The notes under the pieces: model-generated | Databases searched by the model: none | The model's input: the letters and a program-made list of their open reading frames with translations, nothing else | What the model was told of the DNA's origin: nothing | Made by a program: the position numbers and the translations under genes | DNA from: JBAWYM01 sp037143575 | Lineage (GTDB): Bacteria; Patescibacteriota; Gracilibacteria; Peribacterales; Peribacteraceae | Reading direction: 5' to 3' | Length of the DNA stretch: 28,934 bases | Assembly (NCBI GenBank): GCA_037143575.1 | Contig: JBAWYM010000019.1 | Span: forward strand, 1-28,934 | Shown: in pieces, positions 27,364 through 28,934 of the stretch | Layout: every line of letters starts with the position of its first letter | Position numbering within the stretch: position 1 is the first letter of the stretch

Positions 27364-27431
27364 AGTCTATCTTATTAACGATAAATTGTCAATAATACGT
27401 TAAAAATATGAGAAATCATTGTATTTTAACG
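27364..27431 (-). promoter_or_regulatory. Leaderless promoter with TTAACG operator repeats (fic gene 2)
   Basis: On the minus strand: -35 TTGACA (27387-27392), 17-bp spacer, -10 TAGACT (27364-27369), then TCCGAC and ATG. Inverted TTAACG (27375-27380) and CGTTAA (27398-27403) flank the -35, with another TTAACG at 27426-27431. The sites suit a dimeric repressor. Confidence 0.85.
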
Positions 27432-27510
27432 GAACATTGATGAATTTAAGTGAATATTAAAAGATAGAAACAAACTTTAGAATGTTAAAATATGAGATTT
27501 TCAGAGGTTC

Positions 27511-27744
27511 TTTGCCATCCGGAGCCAATAATTTCAACTGTACGATTTTCTCGTACACCTCATACGGCTTCGCTTTATAAACAGCATTTTTCGGAGATAT
27601 GCTTCATTACACAATACCGGCGAAGCTACGCCGATATTTGAGGATAGCTTTCATCAACCATTGATGATGTTTTTATTGCGGAGCCGTATCACTTCCTTCG
27701 CTTTTGAGCTTGATCATGAGATCGCTCCAGTACCGCCGCGGGAT
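27511..27744 (-). pseudogene. Bro-N antirepressor fragment, interrupted
   Basis: On the minus strand PRRYWSDLMIKLKSEGS (27741 down to 27692) and EVYEKIVQLKLLAPDGK (ending at 27511) are two halves of the conserved Bro-N core. They are split by the element at 27563-27688. Removing the element with one TCA copy joins them in frame as KLKSEGSEVYEKIV. The fragment starts directly after the rhuM stop and ends abruptly after DGK, so it is only about 34 codons of a gene. Confidence 0.85.
27563..27688. mobile_element. 126-bp MITE-like element with TCA target duplication
   Basis: Terminal inverted repeats TACGGCTTCGC (27563-27573) and GCGGAGCCGTA (27678-27688) match at 10 of 11, and looser pairing continues for 8 bp more. 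TCA lies on both sides (27560-27562, 27689-27691). Inside are two hairpins: CGGCG-AAGCTA-CGCCG (27618-27633) and CATCAA-CCA-TTGATG (27652-27666). It codes for nothing; a transposase would have to act in trans. Confidence 0.75.
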
Positions 27745-28737
27745 TCATGGTTTTGAGAAGTCGGACAATTTTTTCACTTCTCGATCAAAATCGGAACAAT
27801 AGTTTTTATCCTGTTTTTTTTTGAATGTTTCATATTCTCTATTCGCCTTTTCCTCGGCCTCTTTAGCACTCACCGAACCTGCATTATTCAATACACCTTT
27901 TCCTAAAAGAGCCAAATACTCGTCGAGCTTACCTGTCCAATCCTTCATAGTCATAGCACTTTCACTTTTGGCTTGTACCTCAGCAAAGGACAAGTATGCA
28001 TCGACAATACGATTGAGCATCTCCAGCTCTCCTTCATTCAAGTAGTTTTTCGCTATGTAAATGTCTCGTCTGATCATTTGTAGACCGGAGAAATTTGTAA
28101 GCCCCATGAGGAGTTTTTTACTGTTCGAACGCTCTGCGATAAGTTCAGCGGCAGTTTTCCCTGTCACCGCAAAATGCATCTTGTTTTGCACTGTCTTGAA
28201 AAATAGATCTGTTTCTTCCGAATCCTTGCGATAATCGATGCTCGTTGCATAGATGTCGGTCACTTTTTGGTACAGCATCCGTTCGCTGGAACGAATGTCG
28301 CGGATGCGTTCCAACAATTCTTCAAAATAGCGCGATTTGTAGCCTCCCTGCTTGAGACGTGCATCGTCCATGGCAAAGCCTTTTACCATGTACTCTTTCA
28401 ATCGATCTGTTGCCCATTGGCGGAAGAGAGTGCCTCGCTCAGAATGTACGCGATAACCGACGGCTACAATGGCCTCCAGACCGTACATCTTTGTGTTGTA
28501 TTTTTTACCGTCAGCGGCAGTTATTAAGAATTCCTTAATAACTGAATTTTGCTCAAGCTCATGCGTTTGAAAGATGTTTTTGAGGTGAATATTCACATTG
28601 GCAACCGTTGTTCCAAAAAGTTCCGCCATGAGCTTTTGTGATAGCCAGACATTTTCGTGTTCAAACCGAACTTCAACGCGCGTGGTACCGTCCTCGGCTT
28701 GATACAGAATGATTTGTGATGGTGGTGGAGGGGTCAT
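27745..28737 (-). CDS. rhuM: RhuM family protein
   Basis: A 330-aa protein. The N-terminal region (IILYQAEDGTTRVEVRFEHENVWLSQKLMAELFGTT, in part) and YRVHSERGTLFRQWATDRLKEYMVKGFAMDDARL are the RhuM hallmark (first named in Salmonella pathogenicity island 3). The first 70 residues read like a DNA-binding domain (LSQKLMAELFGTTVANVNIHLKNIF). The C-terminus KKKQDKNYCSDFDREVKKL is charged. Function is not established; the family is found near phage antirepressors and is sometimes fused to Fic/Doc domains. The gene is lower in GC than its neighbours. Its ATG overlaps the upstream Bro gene stop (ATGA), and its stop abuts the Bro-N fragment. Confidence 0.9.
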   Translation of the reverse strand: MTPPPPSQIILYQAEDGTTRVEVRFEHENVWLSQKLMAELFGTTVANVNIHLKNIFQTHELEQNSVIKEFLITAADGKKYNTKMYGLEAIVAVGYRVHSERGTLFRQWATDRLKEYMVKGFAMDDARLKQGGYKSRYFEELLERIRDIRSSERMLYQKVTDIYATSIDYRKDSEETDLFFKTVQNKMHFAVTGKTAAELIAERSNSKKLLMGLTNFSGLQMIRRDIYIAKNYLNEGELEMLNRIVDAYLSFAEVQAKSESAMTMKDWTGKLDEYLALLGKGVLNNAGSVSAKEAEEKANREYETFKKKQDKNYCSDFDREVKKLSDFSKP

Positions 28738-28934
28738 AGGTGGATGATGGGCAGATGCTTGCGATTCGGCTTCTTGAGAAAATTATCTTTGGATACGACG
28801 GACTTTCCCAGCTCTTTTTCAAGTTCCTTTCTCGCATTCCCCGCCACTCTCCCGCCCCTATGGGCATCTTGTTTGAGCTTCGGCACACCTTCGGATTGTT
28901 CCAGTTTATGGATTTCTGTCGTTGATTTTTCCCC
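28734..28934 (-). CDS. Bro/DinD-like antirepressor, C-terminal part (5' end outside window)
   Basis: Sixty-six codons are open to the window edge on the minus strand: EIHKLEQSEGVPKLK, then GGRVAGNARKELEKELGKSVVSKDNFL and a short tail ending HLPIIHL. The GG-x-VAG-xAR...E...GK-x-VVS-x-NFL pattern is the usual C-terminus of Bro-N domain proteins. Its TGA overlaps the rhuM ATG, so the two form an operon. Whether the Bro-N core is intact upstream cannot be seen. Confidence 0.8.
   Translation of the reverse strand, partial: GEKSTTEIHKLEQSEGVPKLKQDAHRGGRVAGNARKELEKELGKSVVSKDNFLKKPNRKHLPIIHL

Larger units (their letters stand above)
27358..27744. other. 387-bp AT-rich intergenic region
   Basis: No intact gene. 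From the fic side it holds the promoter and operator, about 100 bp of very AT-rich sequence with no feature I can name (27404-27510), then the Bro-N remnant with its MITE-like insert. Base composition differs sharply from the rest of the window, which suggests horizontal origin. Confidence 0.75.

Noticed and set aside
26464..27744. Possible 3'-end duplication around the second fic gene
   Set aside because: I compared the ends of rhuM and the Bro fragment with the sequence after this fic gene and saw no repeat; it overlaps DUF2585 directly.

Overview
This 28.9-kb bacterial window is moderately GC-rich, densely packed and uses TGA as a stop. Several traits suggest a streamlined Candidate Phyla Radiation (Patescibacteria) genome, perhaps Peribacteria-like: short mixed-strand transcription units, SecD with a foreign domain and no adjacent SecF, a lone trpB, MltG, a heterodimeric ABC exporter and almost no Shine-Dalgarno sequences. 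The lineage is inference; no rRNA or tRNA gene is visible.

Layout. 1-2.3 kb: 3' part of a secreted-looking metallopeptidase with a Pro-Ser-Ser repeat tract, an unknown protein, and the N-terminal half of a polyprenyl glycosylphosphotransferase. 2.4-4.6 kb: sugar nucleotidyltransferase followed by a Fic AMPylase. 4.8-9.0 kb: export block, with a SecD-P1-like lipoprotein, SecD carrying an inserted parvulin prolyl isomerase, and a DsbA-like thioredoxin. 9.0-11.3 kb (minus): second metallopeptidase, folA and thyA. 11.5-13.9 kb: membrane protein, trpB and a cold-shock protein with a clear terminator. 14.3-17.0 kb: mltG, a GIY-YIG nuclease and a PAS/HATPase sensor protein. 17.1-22.8 kb: DUF4037 protein, mazEF and two ABC exporter half-transporters. 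23.1-24.7 kb: PIF1-like helicase. 24.8-28.9 kb: accessory region with DinD, a DUF2585 membrane protein, a second Fic, RhuM, and Bro-N antirepressor pieces, one of them broken by a 126-bp MITE-like element.

Most notable: the Fic gene and the mazEF operon each lie directly downstream of, and codirectional with, a cellular gene whose last 46-54 bp are repeated after the toxin gene. Each repeat encodes the same C-terminal peptide and differs only at synonymous sites, and each toxin's end touches or lies inside the repeat. A third, decayed copy of the ABC gene end lies 1.3 kb beyond the mazEF repeat, on the far side of the DUF4037 gene. This looks like repeated insertion of small toxin cassettes at 3' ends of protein genes, with the gene end regenerated each time. 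It resembles phage integration into icd, but no integrase gene is present.

A second theme is transcription without leaders: at least seven genes have a TANNNT -10 hexamer ending 6-9 nt before the start codon. A third is dense palindromic repeats between genes: paired REP/BIME-like hairpins with a conserved GAGCnnnGTCGA loop, a GCACCC/GGGTGC hairpin pair, and a cluster of triloop hairpins.
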